This document shows, piece by piece, positions 37,547 to 45,715 of a stretch of DNA of 64,000 bases (within the stretch, counting starts at the first letter, position 1; every line of letters begins with the position of its first letter). Below the pieces are notes generated by a model. It worked only from the letters and a program-made list of their open reading frames with translations, ran no database searches and was not told where the DNA came from. Source of the DNA: Clostridiales bacterium (GTDB lineage Bacteria; Bacillota; Clostridia; Lachnospirales; Lachnospiraceae); the NCBI GenBank assembly GCA_012839295.1, contig DUNO01000041.1, positions 84,908-148,907 on the forward strand, given 5' to 3'. A program made the translations under genes and the position numbers.

Positions 37547-37573
37547 TGGCCTAAGGGCCAAATGACCGTTAGT
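37547..37573 (+). repeat. Half copy of the hairpin-GATCGTTAGT element
   Basis: Stem TGGCC/GGCCA with loop TAAG, then AATGACCGTTAGT. The first hairpin and ATCCGACA are not recognisable here. It sits 30 bases ahead of the flippase start. Stem pairing is perfect although bases differ from the other copies. Confidence 0.7.
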
Positions 37574-37602
37574 TTGAAGGACCTGAAAGGGTGTGGGTAT
37601 GT

Positions 37603-39048
37603 ATGGGCTCGGATGAGAAGAGAAATTACATTTATAATATCATATACCGCCTGTCCATCTGCATATTGCCGCTGGTGGTCACACCCTACGTAGCCAGGGT
37701 GCTGGGCGCGGAGCAGGTTGGAATTTACACCTTTTCCAGTACCGTTGCCTGCTACTTTATTATGTTTGGCAAGCTGGGGCTGGATAACTACGGGAACCGG
37801 AGCATAGCTGCCTGCAGGGAGGATATGGAGAAGCGGAGCAGGGTATTCTGGGGCATTTACCTTCTGCAGCTGGCCACTGCGGCGCTCTCCATCCTTGCCT
37901 TTATCCTGTTAGTCCTGACTGCTTTCCAGGAAGACCGGAGGGTGTACTGGATGCAGCTGGTCTATGTGGCCTCCGTACTTTTTGATGTCAGCTGGTTTTT
38001 CTATGGTATGGAGAGGTTCCGTATCACCATGGTGCGCAGCCTGGTTTCCAGGGCATTGATTATTGTTTTCGTGTTTGTTTTTGTACATTCCGGCAGGGAT
38101 CTCTGGGTTTATACCTGTGTCATGTCGGCTTGCTTTTTGCTGGAGCAGGTGCAGCTGCTGCCCTTTCTGTTTGGACAGGTAAAAAGGGTACCTCTAAAAA
38201 AGGAGGACATCCTCTGCCATATCCTGCCGAATGCCAGGCTGTTCATTCCTCTCTTGGCTCTCAGCATTTACAATTGGCTGGATAAGATAATGCTTGGAGT
38301 TATTGTAAAAAGCACCGCGGTAGTTGCTTTTTATGCCTATGCAGAAAATATCGTCAACCTTCCCAAGGGAATCTTGTCGGCGCTGGATACGGTCATGCTG
38401 CCGCGGATCTCCAATCTGGTGGCGAACAACCGCCTGGAAGAGGGGGTGCGGAAAATGAGGAATTCCATCCGGTTTAACAGCTTTATCTGCTGCATGCTCT
38501 GCTTTGGCATTGCCGGTGTTTCACCCAGTTTTATACCATGGTTCCTCGGGGAGGAATATACACCGACGGTGCTTTTGACCATGGAGCTTGCCATGGTCAT
38601 GATTCCAATGAGTATCGTTAGTATCGTGCAGACACAGTATCTGATACCGTTCCACCGGGAGGAGGTATATATCCGGTCGGTGGCTTTGGGAGCGTCAACG
38701 GATGTTATTTTAAACCTGGTGCTGATCCCTTTTTATGGTGCATCCGGTGCTGTTATCGGTACCCTGGGGGCGGAGCTTGTGGTATGTGCCTATCAGTTGT
38801 TCCGGATCAGGGAGGTTTATAGATTCCGGCAGCTGTTTCAAACCCTGTTGCCCTTCATGGCCTGCGGTGCGATAGAATTTGGAGCGGTATATTTTCTCTG
38901 CCGCCTACCCTGGAAGCCTTTACCGCTGCTGCTTTTCCAGGTCTGTGTGGGTGGGGTCGTATATCTGGCGGGCTGCGGCATTTATGTAATATTTATCAGC
39001 AGGGAATACCGTAGTGTTGGGGAGATCATTCGGAGTATGAAGCTATAA
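37603..39048 (+). CDS. Wzx-type oligosaccharide flippase
   Basis: 481 residues from the ATG at 37603; a GTG four codons earlier is possible. It has about 12-14 membrane helices of the MOP superfamily (RLSICILPLVVTPYVARVLG, ALSIYNWLDKIMLGVIV, NLPKGILSALDTVMLPRISN). It would flip lipid-linked repeat units across the membrane. Having Wzx as well as PelG suggests two polymer routes in the locus. Confidence 0.9.
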   Translation: MGSDEKRNYIYNIIYRLSICILPLVVTPYVARVLGAEQVGIYTFSSTVACYFIMFGKLGLDNYGNRSIAACREDMEKRSRVFWGIYLLQLATAALSILAFILLVLTAFQEDRRVYWMQLVYVASVLFDVSWFFYGMERFRITMVRSLVSRALIIVFVFVFVHSGRDLWVYTCVMSACFLLEQVQLLPFLFGQVKRVPLKKEDILCHILPNARLFIPLLALSIYNWLDKIMLGVIVKSTAVVAFYAYAENIVNLPKGILSALDTVMLPRISNLVANNRLEEGVRKMRNSIRFNSFICCMLCFGIAGVSPSFIPWFLGEEYTPTVLLTMELAMVMIPMSIVSIVQTQYLIPFHREEVYIRSVALGASTDVILNLVLIPFYGASGAVIGTLGAELVVCAYQLFRIREVYRFRQLFQTLLPFMACGAIEFGAVYFLCRLPWKPLPLLLFQVCVGGVVYLAGCGIYVIFISREYRSVGEIIRSMKL

Positions 39049-39076
39049 GTTTCGTAATTACCTATGGGGTTATAGC

Positions 39077-39137
39077 GTGAAATGAAGATCATTTCACATC
39101 CGACACCCGGTAGCCTGGTGGTCAAATGATCGTTAGT
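39077..39137 (+). repeat. Two-hairpin GATCGTTAGT element, third full copy
   Basis: Stem GTGAAATG/CATTTCAC (39077-39084, 39090-39097), then ATCCGACA, then a second hairpin TAGCC/GGTCA with one mismatch, then AATGATCGTTAGT. Relative to the copies at 28231 and 28295 the first stem has compensating changes. The next gene starts 24 bases after the tail. Confidence 0.8.
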
Positions 39138-39160
39138 ACGGAGAAAGGAGGTGGAAGGTG

Positions 39161-41569
39161 ATGATAGTTGATACAAATGCATATGTGCTGTCCCTGATAA
39201 AGGTATTGCTGTGCTGCCTGATCCGGGATTTTGCGGTTCCGCTCCTGGTGTGGAGAAAGCACTTAAGGAAGAAAGGCTATGGTTACCGGTTCTGGTTTTG
39301 CGTGCTTACCCAAGCCAGCCTCCAGATTAATTTGGTACTGCTTCTGGGGTTCTTCAATATCAGCAACCGTTATACGGTGATTGGAAGCAATGTGGTAATC
39401 TATGCCCTGATTGTCTGGAATTATTCCGACAAGAAGTTCTTCCTCCGCTGTAACCGGTTTTTCCGTGACCTGTGGGAGGTCTATAAGGAAGAAAAGCTGT
39501 CCAGGTATATGCTCCAGGGAATGAAGGACGGGCTGAGGAACTGTTGGAAGATGCTATGCCAGCTGCCGCTTTGGGGATACCTGAAAAGGAACTGGGTGGA
39601 AGCCTCCCTCCTTGCAGCTCTGGTGATTTATAATATCTGGTTTTTGACACATAATGTCATGCTGTACCATTGTTATCAATTTTCTGATATTCCGGTGCAC
39701 CAATCCTGGATTTATGACCTGGAGCATGGTACCCTGTTCTCTGATGGGATTTATCCCTTTGGAATGCATGTCATGGTGTATATCATCCGCATCATTTTCC
39801 GACTGAACCTGCGTGAGATCCTGTTGTACGCCGGTGCCTACCAGACGGTTTTGCTTATGATAGCGCTATTTTTACTGGCAAAGGAGATTTTTCATGCAAA
39901 ATATACTCCGGTCACTGTGGTGATGATTATTAGCTTTATGCTGAACCAGAGCCGTTTTGCAGCCTCGCTTCCCCAGGAGGCTGGGATGTATACGGTTGTG
40001 GGGCTGGCCTATTTCATGCTCCGGTATCTGCATGGGGACAGGAGGAAATTCGTCATAGAACAGGATTCCGCATTCCGGAGGTTCTTCCGCATCAATGCCT
40101 ATATTAACCGGAGATATATCAATTCGGAAGCAATTATGCTGATGCTGTGTGTCGCCCTGGTAATTGCTTATCATTTTTATACGGCCATTGCCGCTATTTT
40201 CCTGGTAATTGCCATTGGGCTGGCTTATTTGCCGAGAATCCTTAAAAGGCAATATTTTATTCCGATCCTGTTCTGTGGGATCATGGGGGCGGTGATCGCA
40301 GTCCTGCCAATGGCGGCCTGCCTGGCAAAGGGAATTCCCTTCCAGGAATCAATGGCTTGGGCTACCAGTGTCATCAATAATGAGGAATGGAAGGGCAGCG
40401 ATACGTACTACCAGGATATGCTGGCGGAGAAACAGGGCAAGGGAGGCCAGGCTACGGACTCCACAGACCCGGGTTCGGCAAATACGGATTCATCAAATAC
40501 GAATTCATTAAATCCTGATACGTCAGATCTTGATATGCAGGGAAAGGGAGGAACGGGAAAAGGGACGGCTGTCGATTATTCCACAATGACGCCGGGGGAG
40601 ATCCTCAAATATGTCTATGGGGCCATGTTTAGCTTTGGAGTTATGGTCATGTTCGGCGGCAGCGCGACGCTGGTAATGTTTTATTGTATGCTGCTGGGTC
40701 TTATCTGCGCGGTTGTGATGCTGCTATGGAAGAAGAACAGGAACTATGGGCATGATTATATCGCTTTGATCCTTAATATGACTATCCTATGCATTATCGG
40801 GGCAGCCCAGGCGCTGGGAATTATTGAGCTGATAGCGTCCGCCAGGGCGTCCACCTTTGCAGAGCCCTTTGTCGGGCTGATCTATATGCTGCCGGTGGAT
40901 TTCGCCTTCCGTATCTTAGGGGGCTGGAAGAGCCGCCATTACCAGACCCTGCTAAGGCTGCTTTCCCTGGGTGTGTGCGGACTGGCGGCGGTTCTGATCG
41001 TGGAGCTGGGGTGGTACCATGCCTATTTCGATGTCAATCAGGCCTATTACAATGAATCGGAGTATCTCACCCGCCATATCAAGAAAGCATATCCGAAATT
41101 AAGTTATACTGTGGTCTCGCCAACAGAGGAACTTTATGATATCCTTGATTATGGACGCAAGCATGAGCTTTCCCAGTTTATAGATATGGTGGATGGGAAC
41201 CAGGGAGCCTTTACCTTTCCGACAAAATATGTGTTTTTCTTTATTGAAAAGCGTGTATTACAGGACTATACTTATGGATCAGTGGAGGTGGGCCTGAAAT
41301 ATGCAGCTATGGACCTGATTTACCTGGAAAGCTCCCAGGATTATTTCTACCAACGTGCCGTGATAGAATCCAAGGCATATTACTGGGCACAGAAAATGTT
41401 GCAGGTATACCCGCGTAATTTTAAGGTCTATTATGAAGATGATATTTATGTGGCCTATATCCTGGAGCAGAACACCTATAATCCGTACAATCTGCAAATA
41501 GATTATTTATCCGGCTATGAGGATGAAATTAAGGCAAATGGCTGGGATGCAGGAGGAAATATGAAGTGA
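39161..41569 (+). CDS. GT-C-like multi-spanning membrane protein
   Basis: 802 residues from the ATG at 39161 (AAAGGAGGTGG just upstream). About 13 membrane helices. The early outside loop with SDIPVHQSWIYDLEHG resembles the catalytic loop of GT-C/DUF6541-type enzymes that use polyprenyl-phosphate sugars. A Ser/Thr/Asn/Asp-rich loop (about residues 425-465) is encoded by 15-bp repeats. It may use the product of the GT2/DUF2304 pair, or be a Wzy-type polymerase. Function is inferred from topology and context. Confidence 0.65.
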   Translation: MIVDTNAYVLSLIKVLLCCLIRDFAVPLLVWRKHLRKKGYGYRFWFCVLTQASLQINLVLLLGFFNISNRYTVIGSNVVIYALIVWNYSDKKFFLRCNRFFRDLWEVYKEEKLSRYMLQGMKDGLRNCWKMLCQLPLWGYLKRNWVEASLLAALVIYNIWFLTHNVMLYHCYQFSDIPVHQSWIYDLEHGTLFSDGIYPFGMHVMVYIIRIIFRLNLREILLYAGAYQTVLLMIALFLLAKEIFHAKYTPVTVVMIISFMLNQSRFAASLPQEAGMYTVVGLAYFMLRYLHGDRRKFVIEQDSAFRRFFRINAYINRRYINSEAIMLMLCVALVIAYHFYTAIAAIFLVIAIGLAYLPRILKRQYFIPILFCGIMGAVIAVLPMAACLAKGIPFQESMAWATSVINNEEWKGSDTYYQDMLAEKQGKGGQATDSTDPGSANTDSSNTNSLNPDTSDLDMQGKGGTGKGTAVDYSTMTPGEILKYVYGAMFSFGVMVMFGGSATLVMFYCMLLGLICAVVMLLWKKNRNYGHDYIALILNMTILCIIGAAQALGIIELIASARASTFAEPFVGLIYMLPVDFAFRILGGWKSRHYQTLLRLLSLGVCGLAAVLIVELGWYHAYFDVNQAYYNESEYLTRHIKKAYPKLSYTVVSPTEELYDILDYGRKHELSQFIDMVDGNQGAFTFPTKYVFFFIEKRVLQDYTYGSVEVGLKYAAMDLIYLESSQDYFYQRAVIESKAYYWAQKMLQVYPRNFKVYYEDDIYVAYILEQNTYNPYNLQIDYLSGYEDEIKANGWDAGGNMK
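40475..40534 (+). repeat. 15-bp in-frame repeat, four units
   Basis: Units at 40475, 40490, 40505 and 40520 encode SANTD, SSNTN, SLNPD and TSDLD within a loop of the GT-C-like protein. It is a degenerate linker-forming repeat and keeps the frame. Confidence 0.65.
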
Positions 41570-41586
41570 TGGAGAAAGGGAGAAAG

Positions 41587-42573
41587 ATGGAACAAAACCA
41601 AAGCTTGTGCATTGCTTACGCGGCAGATGATGGTTATGCGAAATATCTGGGAATTTCCATGCTGTCTTTATTTCAGTCAAATAAAGATTTTGCAGAAATT
41701 GCTGTCTTTGTTTTAGATTGCGGAATTGGGGAAGCAAACAGGGCTAAGCTAAAGTCTATCGCAGGAAAATATCACCGTGCAATTTATTTCATCTCTATGG
41801 AAGTGGCTGTGTCGGGCCTGAGCCTGCATATGGGCTCCAGAAAGATTGCAGTTGCATCCTATGCCAGGCTGTTTTTAGCTTCCATTATGCCGCAGGCTTG
41901 CGAAAGGGTTCTGTACCTGGATTGTGATACAATTGTCCGGGGATCCCTTATGGATTTTTGGAATACAGACCTGGAGGGATATATGGTTGCCGGAGTCCGG
42001 GATACGGTGGACAGCTTTTACTTAAAGAAAATTGGCCTGGAACAAGGTGAATATTATGTGAATGCCGGTGTCCTCCTGGTCAACCTGGCTGGTTGGAGGG
42101 ATCAGCGGTTAGAAAAAAGGTTTATGGATTTTATCCGGAAATTTAATGGCAATGTACCGCACCATGACCAGGGGACGATTAATGGCGTGTGCAGGAGGAA
42201 GAAGTATATTGTTGCACCAAGCTATAATGCATTCTCCAATATTTATTCCTTCCCATCAAAAACCATCAAGCGGGTTTACTTTATGGAGGATTATTATTCA
42301 CAGAAGGAGCTGGATAGGGCGAAAAAGGCTCCGGTGATCCTTCATTTTACAACAGGACTTGAGGGAAGACCCTGGGAAGAGAATTGCACCCATCCGATGA
42401 GAGGGGAATACTTAAGGGCAGCAAAGGCCTCCCCATGGAGGGATGATCCGCTTTTGCCGGACAGCAGGAAGCTGTCACTAAAAGCATTTTCCTGTTTTTA
42501 TAAGCATGTACCGCTGTTTCTTTCAGAGACTGCATACCGATGCATCGGCCTGCTGGCACATATCAGGGATTGA
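41587..42573 (+). CDS. GT8-family glycosyltransferase
   Basis: 328 residues from the ATG at 41587, which follows GAAAGGGAGAAAG; an ATG at 41569 overlapping the previous stop is possible. GT8 hallmarks are IAYAADDGYAKYLGISMLSL, the metal-binding DXD in RVLYLDCDTIV, YYVNAGVLLVNL and HHDQGTING. The family transfers galactose or glucose with retention. It is the last gene of the polysaccharide block. Confidence 0.9.
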   Translation: MEQNQSLCIAYAADDGYAKYLGISMLSLFQSNKDFAEIAVFVLDCGIGEANRAKLKSIAGKYHRAIYFISMEVAVSGLSLHMGSRKIAVASYARLFLASIMPQACERVLYLDCDTIVRGSLMDFWNTDLEGYMVAGVRDTVDSFYLKKIGLEQGEYYVNAGVLLVNLAGWRDQRLEKRFMDFIRKFNGNVPHHDQGTINGVCRRKKYIVAPSYNAFSNIYSFPSKTIKRVYFMEDYYSQKELDRAKKAPVILHFTTGLEGRPWEENCTHPMRGEYLRAAKASPWRDDPLLPDSRKLSLKAFSCFYKHVPLFLSETAYRCIGLLAHIRD

Positions 42574-42649
42574 GTAAAGAAGGATGTCTATGGGAGCGCT
42601 ATAGGCGGCATTAGCCAGGTAGGAGGGAAGTGGGGATTAAATCAGTAAA

Positions 42650-42790
42650 CAAGAATTAAATCAAGAGACAAGAATTAGATCAAGAAACAAGAATTAAACC
42701 AAGAAACGAGAATCAAATCAAGAAACGAGAATCAAATCAAGAAACAAGAATTAAACCAAGAAACGGGAATTGAATCAAGAAACAGGTTGA
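42650..42790 (+). repeat. 19-bp tandem repeat, about seven units
   Basis: Units of CAAGAATTAAATCAAGAAA type start at 42650, 42669, 42688, 42707, 42726, 42745 and 42764, with a decayed unit before and a partial one after. Two adjacent units (42707, 42726) are identical. It fills most of the 329-base gap before the ABC-F gene. There are no spacers, so it is not a CRISPR array. Confidence 0.88.
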
Positions 42791-42902
42791 AGTAATTGAG
42801 AAAATTGGCAATGCAGGAATCCAGGCCATGCCATCATTTCATGGCGTATTGTGCTATGTATTGTACAAGCATGGACATAAGAGTGAAAGGTTTAGGGGAT
42901 AG

Positions 42903-44723
42903 ATGAATTTATTAACTATAGAAAATATGAGCAAGAGCTATACGGAGCGGTTGCTTTTTGATAATGTGACATTTGGTATTAACGAGGGTGACAAAATCGG
43001 GGTTATCGGTATTAACGGTACCGGAAAATCAACCCTGTTAAAAATAATTGCAGGCTTAGAGGAACCGGACATCGGTGCCGTCATAAGAGGGAAGAAAGTT
43101 CGGGTCGGGTACCTGCCCCAGACACCCGTATTTGATGCTTCGCTGACAATCCTTCAGAATGTTGTCCTAAACCAAAAGGCGGATGAGGAATACCGCAACC
43201 TGGAGGGTGAAGCAAGGGCAATGCTGTTAAAGCTGGGTATTAGTGAGGCTGATGGTTCTCCCGCCCTACTGTCCGGCGGGCAGAGGAAGCGTGCCGCCCT
43301 GGTCCGGGCTTTGCTGACACCTGCGGAGATCCTGGTATTGGACGAGCCGACAAACCATCTGGATCATGGGATGGTGGAATGGTTGGAGGAATATCTCGGT
43401 AAATACCGGGGAGCCTTTATCATGGTTACACATGACCGGTATTTCCTGGATAAGGTCACGAATAAGATCATTGAGATTGATAAGGGCAGCATTTATTCCT
43501 ATCAGGCCAATTATTCCAGGTTCCTGGAACTAAAGACAGAACGGGAGGAGATGCTGCTTGCTACGGAGCGCAAGGCAAAGAGCCTGTTCCGTATGGAACT
43601 GGAGTGGATGCAGCGGGGAGCAAGGGCGCGTTCCACGAAGCAGAAGGCACATATCCAGAGGTTTGAGGAGCTGCGGGACCGGCAGGCAGTGGAAGAGGAT
43701 GGCAAGGTGGAGATCAGCGCCCTATCCTCCAGGATGGGGAAGAAGACCATTGAGCTGGACCATATCGGAAAAGGTTTTGGGGATAAGCAGCTGATCAAGG
43801 ACTTTACTTATATTTTACTGCCCGGCGACAGGATTGGAATTATTGGCGCAAATGGCTGCGGTAAATCTACCCTGCTGAACATCCTGGCAGGAATCCTGCC
43901 GCCTGACAGCGGAACCATTGAAAGGGGAACAACAATCAAGCTCGGTTATTTTTCCCAGGAAAATGAATATATGGATGAGAAGCTCCGTGTGATCGATTAT
44001 GTTAAGGAAACAGCCGAATATATACAAACCCCGGAGGGAACAGTGACAGCTTCCCAGATGTGCGAGAAATTCCTGTTTACCGGTTCCATGCAGTATACCC
44101 AGATTGCCAAGCTTTCCGGCGGGGAGAAGCGGAGGCTCTACTTATTAAAAATCTTGATGGAGGCTCCCAATATCCTGATACTGGACGAGCCGACCAATGA
44201 CCTGGATATACAGACCTTGACCATATTGGAGGATTATCTGGAGACCTTCCCCGGAATTGTGGTAACGGTGTCCCATGACCGGTATTTCCTTGATAAGACC
44301 GTCACCAGGATATTCTCCTTTGAGGATGGAACGATACGGCAGTATGAGGGGAACTTTACGGATTATCAGGACGCAAGAAGCCTGCGGGAAGGGGATGCGG
44401 AGAAAACCCCTGCCAATGCAGTGAATGAAGGCCAGGAGCAGAAGGCAAGCGTTGCCACCTGGAAGCAGAAGAGCAACAAGCCCAGATTCACCTACCAGGA
44501 GCAAAGGGAATATGAGACGATTGACACCGTCATCGAGGAGCTGGAAAATAAGCTTCTTGAGCTGGAAGGGGCTATAGAGAAGGCAGCCACCGAATATTCC
44601 AAGCTAAATGAGCTGATGGTAAGGAAGGAAGAGCTGGAAAAGGAACTGGAGGAGAAAATGGACCGTTGGGTGTACTTGAGTGACCTGGCAGCCCAGATTG
44701 AGGCGGCGAAGTTGGAGAAATAA
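42903..44723 (+). CDS. ABC-F family ATPase
   Basis: 606 residues with two ABC domains and no membrane segments. The first has GINGTGKSTLLKI, LLSGGQRKRAALVRA and LVLDEPTNHLD; the second has GANGCGKSTLL, KLSGGEKRRLYLLK and LILDEPTNDLD. An arm-like linker (about 195-285) carries basic and acidic helices that contact the ribosome in this family, and a C-terminal coiled coil (from about 535) resembles YdiF/Uup types. Such proteins act on stalled ribosomes or protect against ribosome-targeting antibiotics. Which of these cannot be told from sequence alone. Confidence 0.92.
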   Translation: MNLLTIENMSKSYTERLLFDNVTFGINEGDKIGVIGINGTGKSTLLKIIAGLEEPDIGAVIRGKKVRVGYLPQTPVFDASLTILQNVVLNQKADEEYRNLEGEARAMLLKLGISEADGSPALLSGGQRKRAALVRALLTPAEILVLDEPTNHLDHGMVEWLEEYLGKYRGAFIMVTHDRYFLDKVTNKIIEIDKGSIYSYQANYSRFLELKTEREEMLLATERKAKSLFRMELEWMQRGARARSTKQKAHIQRFEELRDRQAVEEDGKVEISALSSRMGKKTIELDHIGKGFGDKQLIKDFTYILLPGDRIGIIGANGCGKSTLLNILAGILPPDSGTIERGTTIKLGYFSQENEYMDEKLRVIDYVKETAEYIQTPEGTVTASQMCEKFLFTGSMQYTQIAKLSGGEKRRLYLLKILMEAPNILILDEPTNDLDIQTLTILEDYLETFPGIVVTVSHDRYFLDKTVTRIFSFEDGTIRQYEGNFTDYQDARSLREGDAEKTPANAVNEGQEQKASVATWKQKSNKPRFTYQEQREYETIDTVIEELENKLLELEGAIEKAATEYSKLNELMVRKEELEKELEEKMDRWVYLSDLAAQIEAAKLEK

Positions 44724-44817
44724 AAGGAGAGTAAAGGAATGGTTGAAAAATATATGATTTAGAATGGTGTCTCCTGGAAATTTTTGATTTATAACAATAC
44801 AAAAGGGTAAGTTAAGA

Positions 44818-44834
44818 AGGATAAACGCATCAAT
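44818..44834 (+). repeat. Direct repeat flanking the BlaI/M56 island, left copy
   Basis: AGGATAAACGCATCAAT here is identical to 47371-47387. A 14-base inverted copy with one mismatch lies at 45232-45245. It marks the left limit of an AT-rich block. Confidence 0.75.
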
Positions 44835-44840
44835 TTAACT

Positions 44841-44888
44841 AACCAAAAATGAGAGGTCATGTGACAAAAATACCTCTCATTTTTGGTT
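44841..44888 (-). terminator. Bidirectional terminator after the ABC-F gene
   Basis: AACCAAAAATGAGAGGT pairs with ACCTCTCATTTTTGGTT over 17 bp. T- and A-rich edges on both sides fit a terminator. It lies just past the stop of the minus-strand remnant next to it, so it may serve both. Confidence 0.85.
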
Positions 44889-45177
44889 TTACAGATTTAG
44901 ATACCCGCTATCCACAAGGAATTTATCCGCGAATAGAATTTCAGAACCAATATAATCTTCAATAAAGTTGAAATATCCATGCAGTCCGAAATCTTTCGTC
45001 CATCGTTCTACAGATTCATGAATTCTTATTATGTTCTTTCGGCAAAATCAAAATAATCCTCATCCAGTTTTGGGGAAAGACCTGCGAATAAGCGGCATAG
45101 AGATAATACTTATCCCCAACCTTATTGATGAAGGTTCCTTTTTCCTTAAATTTCATAATCCAGCCCGGATAATCAGC
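44889..45177 (-). pseudogene. Decayed transposase-like gene
   Basis: Three separate frames on the minus strand each give protein-like text. A TTG start with a GAGGAGTAG ribosome site gives ADYPGWIMKFKEKGTFINKV and GDKYYLYAAYSQVF, which resembles the N-terminus of an IS1634-like transposase family; it soon runs into a stop. PKLDEDYFDFAERT in a second frame, and RIHESVERWTKDFGLHGYFN through VDSGYLNL in a third, follow. A gene broken by indels and missing its centre is the simplest reading. It sits between the direct and inverted copies of the flanking repeat. Confidence 0.55.
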
Positions 45178-45231
45178 CAAAACAACTACTCCTCATACAA
45201 GTATTACATAATATGCAGATTCTAATAGTGG

Positions 45232-45245
45232 ATTGATGCGTTCAT
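45232..45245 (-). repeat. Inverted copy of the island-flanking repeat
   Basis: ATTGATGCGTTCAT is the reverse complement of ATAAACGCATCAAT with one mismatch. With the copy at 44818 it brackets the decayed gene in inverted orientation, as insertion-sequence ends would. Confidence 0.6.
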
Positions 45246-45268
45246 TCCAAAAAGTGTAAATATATGTA

Positions 45269-45297
45269 TTGACATTTGCATTTTATAATTGTATAAT
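45269..45297 (+). promoter_or_regulatory. Promoter of the blaI-like operon
   Basis: TTGACA at 45269-45274 and TATAAT at 45292-45297 with 17 bases between: a consensus sigma-A promoter. Confidence 0.85.
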
Positions 45298-45311
45298 CAA
45301 ATTGTAACATT

Positions 45312-45323
45312 CTATTGCAATAG
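45312..45323. promoter_or_regulatory. Candidate BlaI operator
   Basis: CTATTGCAATAG is a perfect 12-bp palindrome some 10-20 bases past the expected start of transcription. A BlaI-type dimer bound here would block the promoter. BlaI boxes in staphylococci centre on TACA/TGTA, so the specificity would differ. Confidence 0.5.
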
Positions 45324-45347
45324 AACAGAGTTGGAAAGGTTATTGAT

Positions 45348-45707
45348 ATGGGACTTAAATTATATGATAGCGAATTAAAGATTATGTCTATACTTTGGAA
45401 GGAAGGTGATACTACTGCAAAACGAATTGCCGAAATAGCAAAAGTTGAAATTGGTTGGAGCAAAACCACCACATATACTGTGATTAAGAAGTGCATTGAT
45501 AAGGGCGCGATAAAAAGGCTTGATCCAACTTTTACTTGTTGTGCGCTTGTAACGAGAGAACAAGTTCAATTGTTTGAAACAAATGAACTTATTCGTAATA
45601 TGTATGAAGGCTCGGCAGATCAACTAATTGTATCTTTACTTCATTCAAAAATTCTATCAGAGCAAGAGCTAGCACATATTAAAGAAATAGTTAACCGTTT
45701 GGAATGA
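45348..45707 (+). CDS. BlaI/MecI-family repressor
   Basis: 119 residues, the usual length. Winged helix at the N-terminus (LYDSELKIMSILWKEGDTTAK, WSKTTTYTVIKKCIDKGAI) and a C-terminal dimerisation/cleavage region. It would repress its own operon and be inactivated through the M56 protease next to it. The gene uses AT-rich codons unlike the genes on either side of the island. It is 8 bp ahead of the M56 gene. Confidence 0.9.
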   Translation: MGLKLYDSELKIMSILWKEGDTTAKRIAEIAKVEIGWSKTTTYTVIKKCIDKGAIKRLDPTFTCCALVTREQVQLFETNELIRNMYEGSADQLIVSLLHSKILSEQELAHIKEIVNRLE

Positions 45708-45715
45708 GGTGATAT

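Noticed and set aside
38611..38621. A further ATCGTTAGTAT match to the leader-element tail
   Set aside because: It lies inside the flippase coding sequence with no hairpin ahead of it, so it is a chance match.
42650..42790. Possible CRISPR array
   Set aside because: The 19-bp units are directly adjacent with no spacers, the units vary, and there are no cas genes in the window.
45031..45225. Plus-strand ORF of 64 codons
   Set aside because: It lies opposite the decayed transposase-like gene, has no ribosome site, and its protein text is not convincing.
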